DNA from: Burkholderiaceae bacterium
GTDB lineage: Bacteria > Pseudomonadota > Gammaproteobacteria > Burkholderiales > Burkholderiaceae_C
Length of the DNA stretch: 64,000 nucleotides
Reading direction: 5' to 3'
Assembly: GCA_018780645.1 (NCBI GenBank)
Contig: JADMJJ010000024.1
Span: forward strand, 124,001-188,000
Part shown: piece after piece, positions 52,753-62,493 of the stretch
Position numbering within the stretch: position 1 is the stretch's first letter
Layout: every line of letters begins with the position of its first letter
Position numbers and translations under genes: made by a program
Notes under the pieces: generated by a model
Database searches by the model: none
What the model saw: only the letters and a program-made list of their open reading frames with translations
Told to the model about the DNA's origin: nothing

Positions 52753-55248
52753 ATGGCAGATTCCAATCCCATGGACCCCACCCCGGCTGGCCATGCCTGG
52801 TGGCAGCGCTTCCATCGCGCCCACCTATTCGACTACAACGCCAAGGCCACCCGCTTCTGGTCTGCGCTGGCGCTGGGTGGTCTGCTGGCCATGGGCTTCG
52901 CGCTGTGGCGCCTGACGCAGTTGGACAGCGCCGCGCTCTGGCAGGTGCTGGGCTGGACGGGGCTGACGATGGTCGCTGCAGCGTTTCCTATCCCCATCCC
53001 CCGCAGCAAGCTGTCGATCTCGACCGGCGATGTGCTGATCTTTCTGCTGCTGGCCCTGCATGGCATGCCGGCGGCGGTGTTCGCCGCCGGGCTGGAGGGG
53101 CTGCTGGGCTCGATACGCACGTCCAAGCGCCTGAGCAGCCGTGTCGGCAGCCTGGCCGCTGCCTCGCTGGGCATGACGCTGGCCGGGGCGCTGTTCGTCT
53201 GGCTACAGTCGCTCTTGCAGACCGCAGGCCTGGCTCAGGCGGCCGCCCATCTGGCCGCGCTGGCGGCCGCAGCCATGCTGCACTTCTTTGTCAGCACCTG
53301 GGCCATGACCCAGGTACTCTACCTGAAGCGCGGCCTCAGCCTGGCTCTTGGCGAGTGGCTCTCCAGCATGAGCTGGGTGGGTGCGCTGTTCCTGGCTTCA
53401 GCCACGGTGGCGGGTCTGCTGTCGCTGAATGCGCAGCAGTTCGGCCATGCGGCGCTGCTGGTGGGCGTGCTGGCCATGGGCGGCTCGCTGGCCCTGCTGC
53501 GCGCGCACTTCCACCGCCAGAGCGTCGAGCATGAGGCCCAGGAGGCCCGCGTGGCGGCGGCCGAGCTGGAGGCAGGTCACCATCTGCGGCGCTTTCACGC
53601 TGCCTTCACCCAGGCCTCGATCGGCATGGCCATCGTCGCCGCCGACAGTAGGGTGCTGCAGGTCAACCAGGCGCTGTGCACGCTGCTGGGCTACACGGCC
53701 GAGCAGCTGCAGCAGCGCAGCTTTCGCAGCCTGCTGCATGGCGGCGATGCGAGCCTACTGGACCGCCATGTGCAGAGCTTGTCCGCGCACAGTCAGGACA
53801 GCTTCTCGATGGAGCTGCGCTGCTGCCGTGCGGATGGCAGCGAGACCTGGGTCTCGCTGCACTGCGCGCGCTTCGACGACGCTGACGCCAGCGCGGCGGG
53901 TCTGATCTTCCAGCTTCATGACATCAGCTCACGTCGCCGCGCCGAGGGGGAACTGCAGCACATCGCCTATCACGACAGCCTCACCGACCTGCCCAACCGC
54001 AACTGCTTTCTGGAGCGGCTGGAGGCTGCCGTGCGGCATGGCCGCAGCGAGCCGAAATACCGCCTTGCCCTGCTGGTGCTGGACCTGGATCGATTCAAGA
54101 GTGTCAACGACAACCTCAGCCATGCGGCCGGCGACGAGTTGCTGAAAGAGGTGGCCCAGCGCCTGGGCGCCTGCTTGCGGCCCTGCGACCTGGTCGCGCG
54201 CCTGAGCGGCGACGAGTTCGCCATCCTGATCGACGAGCCCGAGGACGAGGGCGAGGTGTTGGCAGTCGCCGCGCGCGTGCTCGCTGCGCTGGAGCAGCCG
54301 GCACACATCCACGGCACCGAACTGCGGCCGCAGGCCAGCCTCGGGCTGTGCTTCGGCTCCCAGGCCTACCGCGCGGCCGACGAGATGCTGCGCGATGCCG
54401 ATCTGGCCCTGTACAAGGCAAAGGCCGATGGCAAGGGGCGGCTGCAGGTGTTCGACGCCAGCCTGCACGAGCAGTTGGACCGCCGGCTGCAGCTGGAGGC
54501 CGATTTGCGCCATGCCATCGACGCCGGCCAGCTGAGCCTGGTCTATCAGCCGCTGTATGGGCTGCAGGAACGGCGCCTGATCGGCTTCGAGGCGCTGGCG
54601 CGCTGGACCCACCCGGTCCGCGGCCCCATCAGCCCGGCGGTGTTCGTCGCCCTGGCCGAGGAAACAGGCTGCATTCAGGCGCTGACGGCCTGGGCCATCG
54701 CCGAGGCCATGCGCCAGCTCGCCGCCTGGCGACGCGAGTCACCGGCCTGCGACGGCCTGGTGATGCATGTCAACGTCTCGGGCAAGGACCTGTCGCGGCC
54801 GGCCCTGGTGCCCCATGTGCGCGAGCTGCTGCAGCGCCACGCCCTGCCCGCCCATCTGCTGACACTGGAGATCACCGAGAGTGCGCTGATGGACCAGCGC
54901 GAGCTGGCGCTGAGCACCTTGCACGAGCTGCGCGCACTGGGTGTCAAGCTGGGCATCGACGATTTCGGCACCGGCTACTCCTCGCTGGCCTATCTGAGCA
55001 CCCTGCCCTTCGACTGCCTGAAGATTGACCGCTCCTTTGTGATGGGCATGGCCCAAAGCCAGCAGAACGTCGAGATCGTGCGCACCATACTGTCGCTGGG
55101 CCGCTCGCTGAACAAGCAGGTCGTGGCAGAGGGCATCGAGACCGATGACCAGTTGCTGCGCCTACAGGAAATGGGCACGCCCGTCGGCCAGGGCTATCTG
55201 CTGGCGCGGCCGCTGAACCCGGAGCAGGTCATCGCACTGCTGGATTGA
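52753..55248 (+). CDS. Membrane GGDEF-EAL c-di-GMP turnover protein
   Basis: An 831-residue protein: an N-terminal membrane sensor of about six or seven helices (residues 35-260), a coiled-coil linker, a PAS domain (HLRRFHAAFTQASIGMAIVA), a GGDEF domain and an EAL domain. The GGDEF motif reads ARLSGDEFAIL with an upstream RPCD inhibitory-type site, so cyclase activity is possible. The EAL part keeps the catalytic residues: FEALARW, NVSGKDLS, LEITESALMD, DDFGTGYSSL, LKIDRSFV and VAEGIET. It is likely a bifunctional or phosphodiesterase-dominant enzyme. Monocistronic. Confidence 0.93.
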   Translation: MADSNPMDPTPAGHAWWQRFHRAHLFDYNAKATRFWSALALGGLLAMGFALWRLTQLDSAALWQVLGWTGLTMVAAAFPIPIPRSKLSISTGDVLIFLLLALHGMPAAVFAAGLEGLLGSIRTSKRLSSRVGSLAAASLGMTLAGALFVWLQSLLQTAGLAQAAAHLAALAAAAMLHFFVSTWAMTQVLYLKRGLSLALGEWLSSMSWVGALFLASATVAGLLSLNAQQFGHAALLVGVLAMGGSLALLRAHFHRQSVEHEAQEARVAAAELEAGHHLRRFHAAFTQASIGMAIVAADSRVLQVNQALCTLLGYTAEQLQQRSFRSLLHGGDASLLDRHVQSLSAHSQDSFSMELRCCRADGSETWVSLHCARFDDADASAAGLIFQLHDISSRRRAEGELQHIAYHDSLTDLPNRNCFLERLEAAVRHGRSEPKYRLALLVLDLDRFKSVNDNLSHAAGDELLKEVAQRLGACLRPCDLVARLSGDEFAILIDEPEDEGEVLAVAARVLAALEQPAHIHGTELRPQASLGLCFGSQAYRAADEMLRDADLALYKAKADGKGRLQVFDASLHEQLDRRLQLEADLRHAIDAGQLSLVYQPLYGLQERRLIGFEALARWTHPVRGPISPAVFVALAEETGCIQALTAWAIAEAMRQLAAWRRESPACDGLVMHVNVSGKDLSRPALVPHVRELLQRHALPAHLLTLEITESALMDQRELALSTLHELRALGVKLGIDDFGTGYSSLAYLSTLPFDCLKIDRSFVMGMAQSQQNVEIVRTILSLGRSLNKQVVAEGIETDDQLLRLQEMGTPVGQGYLLARPLNPEQVIALLD

Positions 55249-55251
55249 GCG

Positions 55252-56478
55252 TCAGACCCGCCAGGCAAACCAGCCCGCAGCCAAGAGCAGGCTCAGCAGC
55301 CCCACCGGCACGCCCACCCGCGCATGCATGCGCCAGTCGATCGCGATGCCCTGGCGGCGGGCGGCATCCACCACGATCAGGTTGGCGATCGAGCCAACCA
55401 GCAGCAGATTGCCGGCCAGGGTGCTGACCAGGGCCAGCATAGGACCGGCCCAGGGCTCCCTGGCCAGCGGCAGCAAGAGCATCACCGCCGGCACATTGGA
55501 GACCAGGTTGGACAGCAGCAGGGTCGAGGCGAACAGCGGCGCGGGCTGGCTCAGATCGACGCCCGATTGCGCCAGCGCCGCCACGCCACGGGCGCTCAGG
55601 CCCGTCAGCTCCAGCGCATGGTTGACGACGAACAGGCCCATGAACAGCACCAGCAGCTCCCAGTCGATCTCGCGCATCACCTTGCTGGAGTGAAAGCGCT
55701 GGCTCAGCAGCAAGAGCCCTGCCCCGACCAGTGCCGCCACGTCGCGCGGCCAGTCGGTGAACAGGAACACGGCCAGCAATGCGGCGGCCACGGCCACGCC
55801 CTTGGCGCTTTGCCAGCGGTCCAGCGCGATGCAGTCATCGCCTGCAGCCATCGACGGCGCCGGCGTGTGCGGCCGGGACAGCCCGCGCGCCAGCCAGGCC
55901 CACAGTGCCAGCAGGCTCAAGCTCACCGGCACCAGCGCCTCCAGCAGATAGGCGCCGAAGGGCAGCTTCAGCGTCTCGCCGATCAGCATGTTCTGCGGAT
56001 TGCCGATCAGGGTCAGCGCCGAGCCGATATTGGCGGCGCAGGCCAGGGCCAGCAGAAAGGGCACCGGGTTCAGACGCTTGCGCGCGCAGGCATCGGCCAG
56101 CATCGGTGCCATGGCAAGGCAGACGATGTCGTTGCTGAACACCGCCGACAGCAGGGCCACGACCGCAATCACCACGCCCAGCAGGGCCGCAGGTCCCAGC
56201 TTCAGACCTGACACCGCCGCCGTCACCCAGCCGTAGAAGCCGCCCAGTCGCAGCTGGGCCGAGACGACCATGAAGGAGAACAGCAGCAGTATCGTCGGCA
56301 GGTGGATGGACCGGGCCGCCGCCTCGGGCGTCATCACCCCCAGGCCGACGACGGCGATGGCGCCCAGCAGGGCCACGCCGGTGCGATCCAGATGCAGGCG
56401 CGGCAGCCCGCCCAGAATCATGCCCAGATAGACGATGGCGAAGATCGCCAGCACCCAGGCGTCCATCGCCAGCGTCAC
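55252..56478 (-). CDS. SLC13/ArsB-like anion transporter
   Basis: A 408-residue ion-transporter superfamily permease with about eleven helices. Landmarks: LLLFSFMVVSAQLRLGGFY, FSNDIVCLAMAPMLADAC, ACAANIGSALTLIGNPQNML (with the conserved NIGSxxTLIGNPQN), and in the second half LLLSNLVSNVPAVMLLLPLA and TLAGNLLLVGSIANLIVV. This internal repeat is typical of the ArsB/NhaD/SLC13 superfamily. GTG at 56478 begins one base after the DUF808 stop. Substrate (arsenite, sulfate or dicarboxylate) cannot be read; no ars gene is present. Confidence 0.88.
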   Translation of the reverse strand: MTLAMDAWVLAIFAIVYLGMILGGLPRLHLDRTGVALLGAIAVVGLGVMTPEAAARSIHLPTILLLFSFMVVSAQLRLGGFYGWVTAAVSGLKLGPAALLGVVIAVVALLSAVFSNDIVCLAMAPMLADACARKRLNPVPFLLALACAANIGSALTLIGNPQNMLIGETLKLPFGAYLLEALVPVSLSLLALWAWLARGLSRPHTPAPSMAAGDDCIALDRWQSAKGVAVAAALLAVFLFTDWPRDVAALVGAGLLLLSQRFHSSKVMREIDWELLVLFMGLFVVNHALELTGLSARGVAALAQSGVDLSQPAPLFASTLLLSNLVSNVPAVMLLLPLAREPWAGPMLALVSTLAGNLLLVGSIANLIVVDAARRQGIAIDWRMHARVGVPVGLLSLLLAAGWFAWRV

Positions 56479-56479
56479 C

Positions 56480-57381
<902 letters not shown>

Positions 57382-57382
<1 letters not shown>

Positions 57383-57879
57383 CAGTCGTTTCCTTTGGGT
57401 TGCATGTCTCGGTGGGTCAGGTACAGGCGCAGATCGAACTCCAGCTGGTGGTAGTCCGGCTCCATGTGCTGGCATAGCTGGTAGAAGGCCTTGTCATGCT
57501 CGCGCTCCTTCAGATGCGCCAGTTCGTGCACGACGATCATCTTCAGGAAGGCCGCCGGCGCCTCACGGAACAGCGCATCGACGCGGATCTCCCGCTTGGC
57601 CTTGAGCCTGTTGCCCTGCACCCGCGACACCGCCGTGTGCGTGCCCAGGGCATGCTTCATCACCTTCAGCTTCTGGTCGTACTGCACCTTGACCAGCGGC
57701 TCGGCGCTGCGCATGAAGCGGCTCTTCAGCGCCTGGGTGTAGTCGAACAGCGCGCGGTCGGTGCGTACCTCGTGCGGTTCGGCATAGCGCTTGGCCAGCA
57801 TCTCGCCCAGCCGGCCCTGCGCAATCAGCTCGCGCACCTGGGCCAGCAGGGTTTCGGGATAGCCCAGCAGATACTTCAC
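57382..57879 (-). CDS. YgjP-like (WLM/M48-type) metallopeptidase
   Basis: A 165-residue metal-dependent hydrolase of the YgjP/DUF45 group, zincin-like. The catalytic HExxH-type block is [17 protein letters not shown] near residue 122, in which the third ligand is likely the histidine seven residues on. No signal peptide, so it acts in the cytoplasm. GTG at 57879 overlaps the M3 peptidase stop (GTGA), so it is translated with it. Confidence 0.88.
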
Positions 57880-59747
57880 TGCACCGCCGCAGGCGCCTGG
57901 TAGCGGGCATCCACCCAGTGCTCGAAGCGCTCGCACATCGCCTCCTCACCGGCGCTGCTGTCGGCCAGCAGCTCGGCGCCGTGGACGACGCGAATCAGCG
58001 CATCGAGCCTCTGCGGATGCTCGGCGGGATAGACGCGCTGCGCAGCCTCCCGCATCGTGGCTTGCGCCTGGGCCCAGGCCTCGGCCACAGACAGATTGCA
58101 CTCGGCGGCCAGATGGCGGGCACTGAAGCCCTCGCCGGTCAGGCTGACGAGGGTGGCGTCATGGTCGATGCTGTTGCCGGGCGCCCAGTAGTGCTGGGCC
58201 AGCAGGGGGCCGATCTGCGGGTTGTCGGTCAGATAGCCGAAACGCTTCAGGAAGTAGGCCCGCGTCTGATAGACCGCCATATGGGCCAGCAGATAGCCGT
58301 GATAGGAGCAGGCCGACTCCTGATTCAGCAGATGCGGAATGGCCAGCAGCGGGCGCGGGCTGTGCATGCCCAGCACCTGCTGCTCGCAGCGGCGTGCCAG
58401 GGCCAGCAGGTTCTCGGCCGTCAACTCGTCATCGTCCAGCGCATAGACCGCCGCCTCGAAGTAGGACACCAGGGCGATCGAGCGCTCGTTGAAGGCCATC
58501 ATCGGCTGGGTGCTGGCGATGCGCTCGTGTATCAAGTCGTCGGGCATGGCCTGACCCTGGGCATCGAGCGCATAACGCTTGAGCCAATCGGCATCGTTGA
58601 GCAGGGAGTCACAGAACATCGACTGGGTCTCGGCATAGGCGGCCGAGGTCGGCGCGAACTCCTGCGAGAAGCAGGGCGAGTTCTGCGTCACATTGGCGAA
58701 GTGGGCTGCGTGGCCGCCCTCGTGGAACAGGGTGGCAATGGCGCGCAGGCCGCTGCCCACCTGGTCGGGCTTGGCCTCGGCGGTGAAGTTGATCTGGCCC
58801 GGCACCCATTGCCCCTGCGCATCGAAGTAGGCCGGGATGGGCCCGTGGCAGAAACCGTTCTGGTACTTGCCCTTGCGCTCCAACAGGTCCAACTGCATCG
58901 TCGCACCGCGGTACTGGATGCCCAGGCGCCGGAAGCTCTGCACCCAGCGCTGCAGGCCCTTGCCAAACGGCAGGAAGGGGTCCATGCGGCGCACCACGTC
59001 GCCATTGGTGAAGAAGCGCAGGTTCCAGGGCTGCAGCGCCGCCTCGCCATGCGTGGCCTTGACCTCGGCCAGCGCGCGCTCGTTGGCACCGGCCGTGCGG
59101 GCCACGAAGTCGTCGAGGATGGCAAACAAGGCCGCCGGCGTCATGCGCTCGGTCTTGCGCAGCTTGAAGTCGAAGTAGTCGGCAAAGCCCTGGGCACGGG
59201 CAAAGCGGTTGCGCAGCTTGACCAGGTCCAGATAGCCATTGGCCAGCACCCAGCGCTCCAACTCGGCAAACGCAGCGTACGAGCTTCGGCGGTGCGACTC
59301 GACCGGGTTCATGGCCAGATTGGTGGCCAGGCCACTCAAGGTGGCGTCTTCGCGCTCGCCCTGCTCGTTGACGTGCTGCAACACCAGCGCCTGGCGCTTG
59401 GCGAACAGCGCGGCCTCGGCGGCGATCAGCTCGTCCAGCAGCGCAGCGGCCTCGGCGCTTTCAAGAATATTGGCATCGAAAACCGCCAGCCAGCCCTTCA
59501 GGCCATGAACCAGGGCATCGCGCTGTGCACCGGGGGCGGCCGCCTCGGCCAGGGCCAGGTGCTCGCGCGTGGCGCGCAGCCGGGCCGGGTCGGCGATGAA
59601 CTGCTTGTAGGCCTGCTCGGCGCGGGCAAAGCCGGCATGGTCCTCGCTGGTGGCCATATAGGTGGCCCAGAACAGGTCTTCCTTGGTCTTGTGAACCTGC
59701 AGATAGTCGCTGTTGAGCTGGTCAAAAAACGCTTGTGACGATTCCAT
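57876..59747 (-). CDS. M3-family metallopeptidase
   Basis: A 623-residue zinc peptidase of the M3 (oligopeptidase/PepF-like) family. The active site is LFHEGGHAAHF (HExGH type) near residue 378, and a downstream glutamate-bearing stretch (AYAETQSMFCDSLL) fits the family. Predicted cytosolic oligopeptide degradation. ATG at 59747 is the first that is not in the AT-rich promoter; an in-frame ATG at 59867 would add 40 unrelated residues. First gene of the operon M3 peptidase, YgjP-like, DUF808, SLC13-type. Confidence 0.9.
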   Translation of the reverse strand: MESSQAFFDQLNSDYLQVHKTKEDLFWATYMATSEDHAGFARAEQAYKQFIADPARLRATREHLALAEAAAPGAQRDALVHGLKGWLAVFDANILESAEAAALLDELIAAEAALFAKRQALVLQHVNEQGEREDATLSGLATNLAMNPVESHRRSSYAAFAELERWVLANGYLDLVKLRNRFARAQGFADYFDFKLRKTERMTPAALFAILDDFVARTAGANERALAEVKATHGEAALQPWNLRFFTNGDVVRRMDPFLPFGKGLQRWVQSFRRLGIQYRGATMQLDLLERKGKYQNGFCHGPIPAYFDAQGQWVPGQINFTAEAKPDQVGSGLRAIATLFHEGGHAAHFANVTQNSPCFSQEFAPTSAAYAETQSMFCDSLLNDADWLKRYALDAQGQAMPDDLIHERIASTQPMMAFNERSIALVSYFEAAVYALDDDELTAENLLALARRCEQQVLGMHSPRPLLAIPHLLNQESACSYHGYLLAHMAVYQTRAYFLKRFGYLTDNPQIGPLLAQHYWAPGNSIDHDATLVSLTGEGFSARHLAAECNLSVAEAWAQAQATMREAAQRVYPAEHPQRLDALIRVVHGAELLADSSAGEEAMCERFEHWVDARYQAPAAVQ

Positions 59748-59867
59748 CGATCGGGCCCTGCTGCAATGACAAGCCCGGGAGGATAGCGGTTTGCGCGGCT
59801 CGGGGGACTGGGGAGCTGGGGTCGCCGCCGTTGGCATTGCCCCCAACACCCCAACAAACAATATCAA

Positions 59868-59882
59868 CTATTCAATAAATAG
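59868..59882. promoter_or_regulatory. Short inverted repeat in the AT-rich divergent promoter
   Basis: CTATT and AATAG flank a CAATA spacer in an AT-rich block (about 59860-59915) between the M3 peptidase and TetR genes. Such AT richness is unusual in this GC-rich window and suits a promoter/operator. Assignment to the TetR regulator is a guess. Confidence 0.35.
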
Positions 59883-59920
59883 ATGCATAATTAATTAATA
59901 CGATAGCAAGTACACATAAC

Positions 59921-60661
59921 GTGCGCACTTCCAAATCACAGCAGGACAAGACCCGGCGCTTGATACTCCGCACCGCGGTCGATCTGATGACCGCCCAGGG
60001 CATCGACGGCACGACGATGAAGCAGATAGCGCGTGCCGCCGGGCTGGGAGACGCCACGATCTACAACTACTTTCCGAGCAAGGAGAAGCTGGTGTTGGCC
60101 TACTTCGAGCTGCAGGCCGGCGAGGCACTGGCTCTGATGGCCGGCACCAAGGGCCAGCAGGCCTTCGCGCTCCAGGAGCGCATGCAGTTGCTGATCGACA
60201 GCCTGCTCGAACTGCTGCAGGCCGACCGCGAGTTCGTCGCCATCGCCCACCAGATGGTGCAGCGCGCACCGATGCTGCTGCTGGGGCAGGCCATGCCGGG
60301 CAAGAAGCTGCTCCAGCAGGCCTTTGTCGACATGCTGGAGCAGGCCGAGGCCGCCGGCGAGATCGCCCCCTGCGCCTTCACGCCCAGCCTGGGCGGCCTG
60401 CTGGCCGACTATGTCTATGGCATCGCCGCCTACTGGCTGAAGGACGAATCCGATGAATTCGGCAACACCACCCAGCTGATTGACCTGAGCCTCGGAGTGC
60501 TGGTGCTGGCACTGCAGAGCGGCATCATCAACAAGCTGCTGGACCTGGGCGGCTTCATGCTGCGCAGCCAATTGGCGCGGCTGCTGCAGGACCAGGGCGG
60601 CGGCCTGCTGGACTTGCTCGCCCTGGCCAGGCGCGGTCTCTCGGCGGGGGTGCAGCGATGA
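59921..60661 (+). CDS. TetR-family transcriptional regulator
   Basis: A 246-residue TetR regulator. The helix-turn-helix is TTMKQIARAAGLGDATIYNYFPSKEKLV near residues 30-57. The C-terminal part is long and helical. Start GTG at 59921 (no good Shine-Dalgarno). It overlaps the next gene by 4 bases (ATGA), making it the head of a three-gene operon with a membrane protein and an AarF-type kinase, which it probably represses. Confidence 0.91.
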   Translation: MRTSKSQQDKTRRLILRTAVDLMTAQGIDGTTMKQIARAAGLGDATIYNYFPSKEKLVLAYFELQAGEALALMAGTKGQQAFALQERMQLLIDSLLELLQADREFVAIAHQMVQRAPMLLLGQAMPGKKLLQQAFVDMLEQAEAAGEIAPCAFTPSLGGLLADYVYGIAAYWLKDESDEFGNTTQLIDLSLGVLVLALQSGIINKLLDLGGFMLRSQLARLLQDQGGGLLDLLALARRGLSAGVQR

Positions 60662-61113
60662 GGGCCGACGTCAACGGCTGGCTGCTGCTGGCAGCCGCCC
60701 TGAGCGGCATCGCCGGGGCGCTGCACGTGCTGATCGTGTTCGGCGGGGCGCGCTGGTACCGCTTCTTCGGTGCCGGCGAAAGCATGGCCCGCATGAGCGA
60801 GGCCGGCCATTGGTGGCCGCCGCTGCTGACCAGCGGCATTGCCCTGGTGCTGGGGCTTTGGGCGCTGTACGCGCTGACGGCCAGCGGCGCCTGGGCGCCG
60901 CCCGAGTCGTTGGCATGGCTGCTGCCCTGGCCGCGCCTGGCGCTGGCCCTGATCACCGCCATCTACTGCCTGCGCGGCCTGGCCCTGATTCCCTTGCACT
61001 GGTTCGCCCCTGCGCAGGTGACGCCCTTCCTGATCTGGAGCTCGCTGATCTGCCTGGGCTACGGTGTGGCGCATCTGATCGGCTTGATCCAGGTCTGGGA
61101 GCGGCTGGGATGA
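60658..61113 (+). CDS. Four-helix membrane protein of unknown function
   Basis: A 151-residue protein with four hydrophobic helices (LLLAAALSGIAGALHVLIVF, PLLTSGIALVLGLWALYAL, LALALITAIYCLRGLALI, IWSSLICLGYGVAHLIGLI). No motif is recognised. It overlaps both neighbours by ATGA junctions, so it is fixed in the TetR-AarF operon and likely acts with the kinase at the membrane. Confidence 0.8.
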   Translation: MRADVNGWLLLAAALSGIAGALHVLIVFGGARWYRFFGAGESMARMSEAGHWWPPLLTSGIALVLGLWALYALTASGAWAPPESLAWLLPWPRLALALITAIYCLRGLALIPLHWFAPAQVTPFLIWSSLICLGYGVAHLIGLIQVWERLG

Positions 61114-62435
61114 GCAGCAAAGCCCCGCACAGCGGCCGCCTGGCCCGTGGCGCCATAGCAGGCACGGCCGCAGTCAAGCTTGGCCTGGCTTCCTTGGCGC
61201 GCAAGGCACAGGTGCTGACGCAGTCGGACGATGCCGGCACGCAGGCCCACGCCGCCCACGAGGCCAAGCTCGGCCGCATCCTGTTTGGCGCGCTGAATCA
61301 GCTCAAGGGCACGGCATTGAAGGCCTCGCAACTGCTCAGCCTGGAGCTGGGCCTGCTGCCCGAAGGCATGCGCAGGGAGCTGGCCCGCGCCCACTACCAG
61401 GTCACGCCACTGAACCGGGCACTGGTGATCAAGTTGCTGCGCCAGGAGTTCGGCGCCGGGCCGGAGGACCTGTACGCCGGCTTCGAGCCGCAGGCCTTTG
61501 CCGCCGCCAGCCTGGGCCAGGTGCATGGGGCCACGCTGCACAGCGGCGAGGCCGTCGCCGTCAAGCTGCAATACCCCGGCATGGCCGCCTCGATCGGCAG
61601 CGACATGGCCTTGCTGCGTGGGCTGCTGCAGGGCCTGGCCCTGGGATCGGCGGCACTGCCGAGGGCCGAGGTGGTGGGGCGCGTGATGGCCGACATTGAA
61701 CTCAAGCTCGCCGAGGAGCTGGACTACCGGCACGAGGCCGAGCAATTGCGCTGGTTCGGCCGGCATCTGGCTTCGATGCCCGATCTGGTCGTGCCCCGGC
61801 CGGTGGCCGAGCGCAGCAGCCAGCGCGTGCTGACGATGACGCGCCTGCAGGGCCTGCACCTGGACGAATGGCTGGCCACCGGGCCCGGCCAGGCCGAGCG
61901 CGACCGCTATGGCCAGCTGATCTTCGACCTGTTCCTGCACTGTGTCTTCGTGCTGGGGTGCCTGCAGGCCGACCCGCATCCGGGCAACAGCCTGTTCATG
62001 CCGCAGGGGCGCCTGGGGCTGCTGGACTTCGGCTGCACCCAGACGCTGTCACCCGCCTTCTGCGCGGGGCTGAGGGCCTCCTGGAATGCGCTGCTGCGTC
62101 AGCCAAGCGACCACCGGGCCTTGCAACAGGCCTATCTGGCCCTGGGCCTGATCTCGCCCGAACTGGGCGCCGACCGCTTTCGCGATGAGCTGCTGCCGGC
62201 CTTGCAGCCCTTCCTGGCCTGGCAGGTCCAGCCCTTTACACGGGCGGTGTTCGACTTCGGCCAACACCCACCGCCGCCCAGAACCCATGCCGACCGGCAA
62301 CGCACCGCCCTCACCCACTTGCAGGCCATGGCACCCGACATGCCCTATTTCGACCGCAGCTATCTGGGCCTGCTGCAGACCCTGCGCAGAATGGGAGCGC
62401 GGGTGCGCACCACCAACCGATGGATTCATGCATGA
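61110..62435 (+). CDS. ABC1/AarF (UbiB-like) atypical kinase
   Basis: A 441-residue UbiB-family protein. The N-terminal motif that is usually KxGQ reads KASQLLSLELGLLP. The Ala-rich loop is FAAASLGQVHGATL, the nucleotide lysine is in AVAVKLQYPG, the glutamate region in AEELDYRHEAEQL, the catalytic loop QADPHPGNSLF and the metal motif LLDFGCTQ. UbiB proteins are ATPases/kinases affecting lipid or quinone handling. Distinct from the housekeeping UbiB (about 510-540 residues). Function here unknown. Confidence 0.9.
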   Translation: MSSKAPHSGRLARGAIAGTAAVKLGLASLARKAQVLTQSDDAGTQAHAAHEAKLGRILFGALNQLKGTALKASQLLSLELGLLPEGMRRELARAHYQVTPLNRALVIKLLRQEFGAGPEDLYAGFEPQAFAAASLGQVHGATLHSGEAVAVKLQYPGMAASIGSDMALLRGLLQGLALGSAALPRAEVVGRVMADIELKLAEELDYRHEAEQLRWFGRHLASMPDLVVPRPVAERSSQRVLTMTRLQGLHLDEWLATGPGQAERDRYGQLIFDLFLHCVFVLGCLQADPHPGNSLFMPQGRLGLLDFGCTQTLSPAFCAGLRASWNALLRQPSDHRALQQAYLALGLISPELGADRFRDELLPALQPFLAWQVQPFTRAVFDFGQHPPPPRTHADRQRTALTHLQAMAPDMPYFDRSYLGLLQTLRRMGARVRTTNRWIHA

Positions 62436-62493
62436 ACGGGCAAGCCACCGCCACGCCGGCATAAACGGCTGCCGATGAGTGGACGCCTGACGC

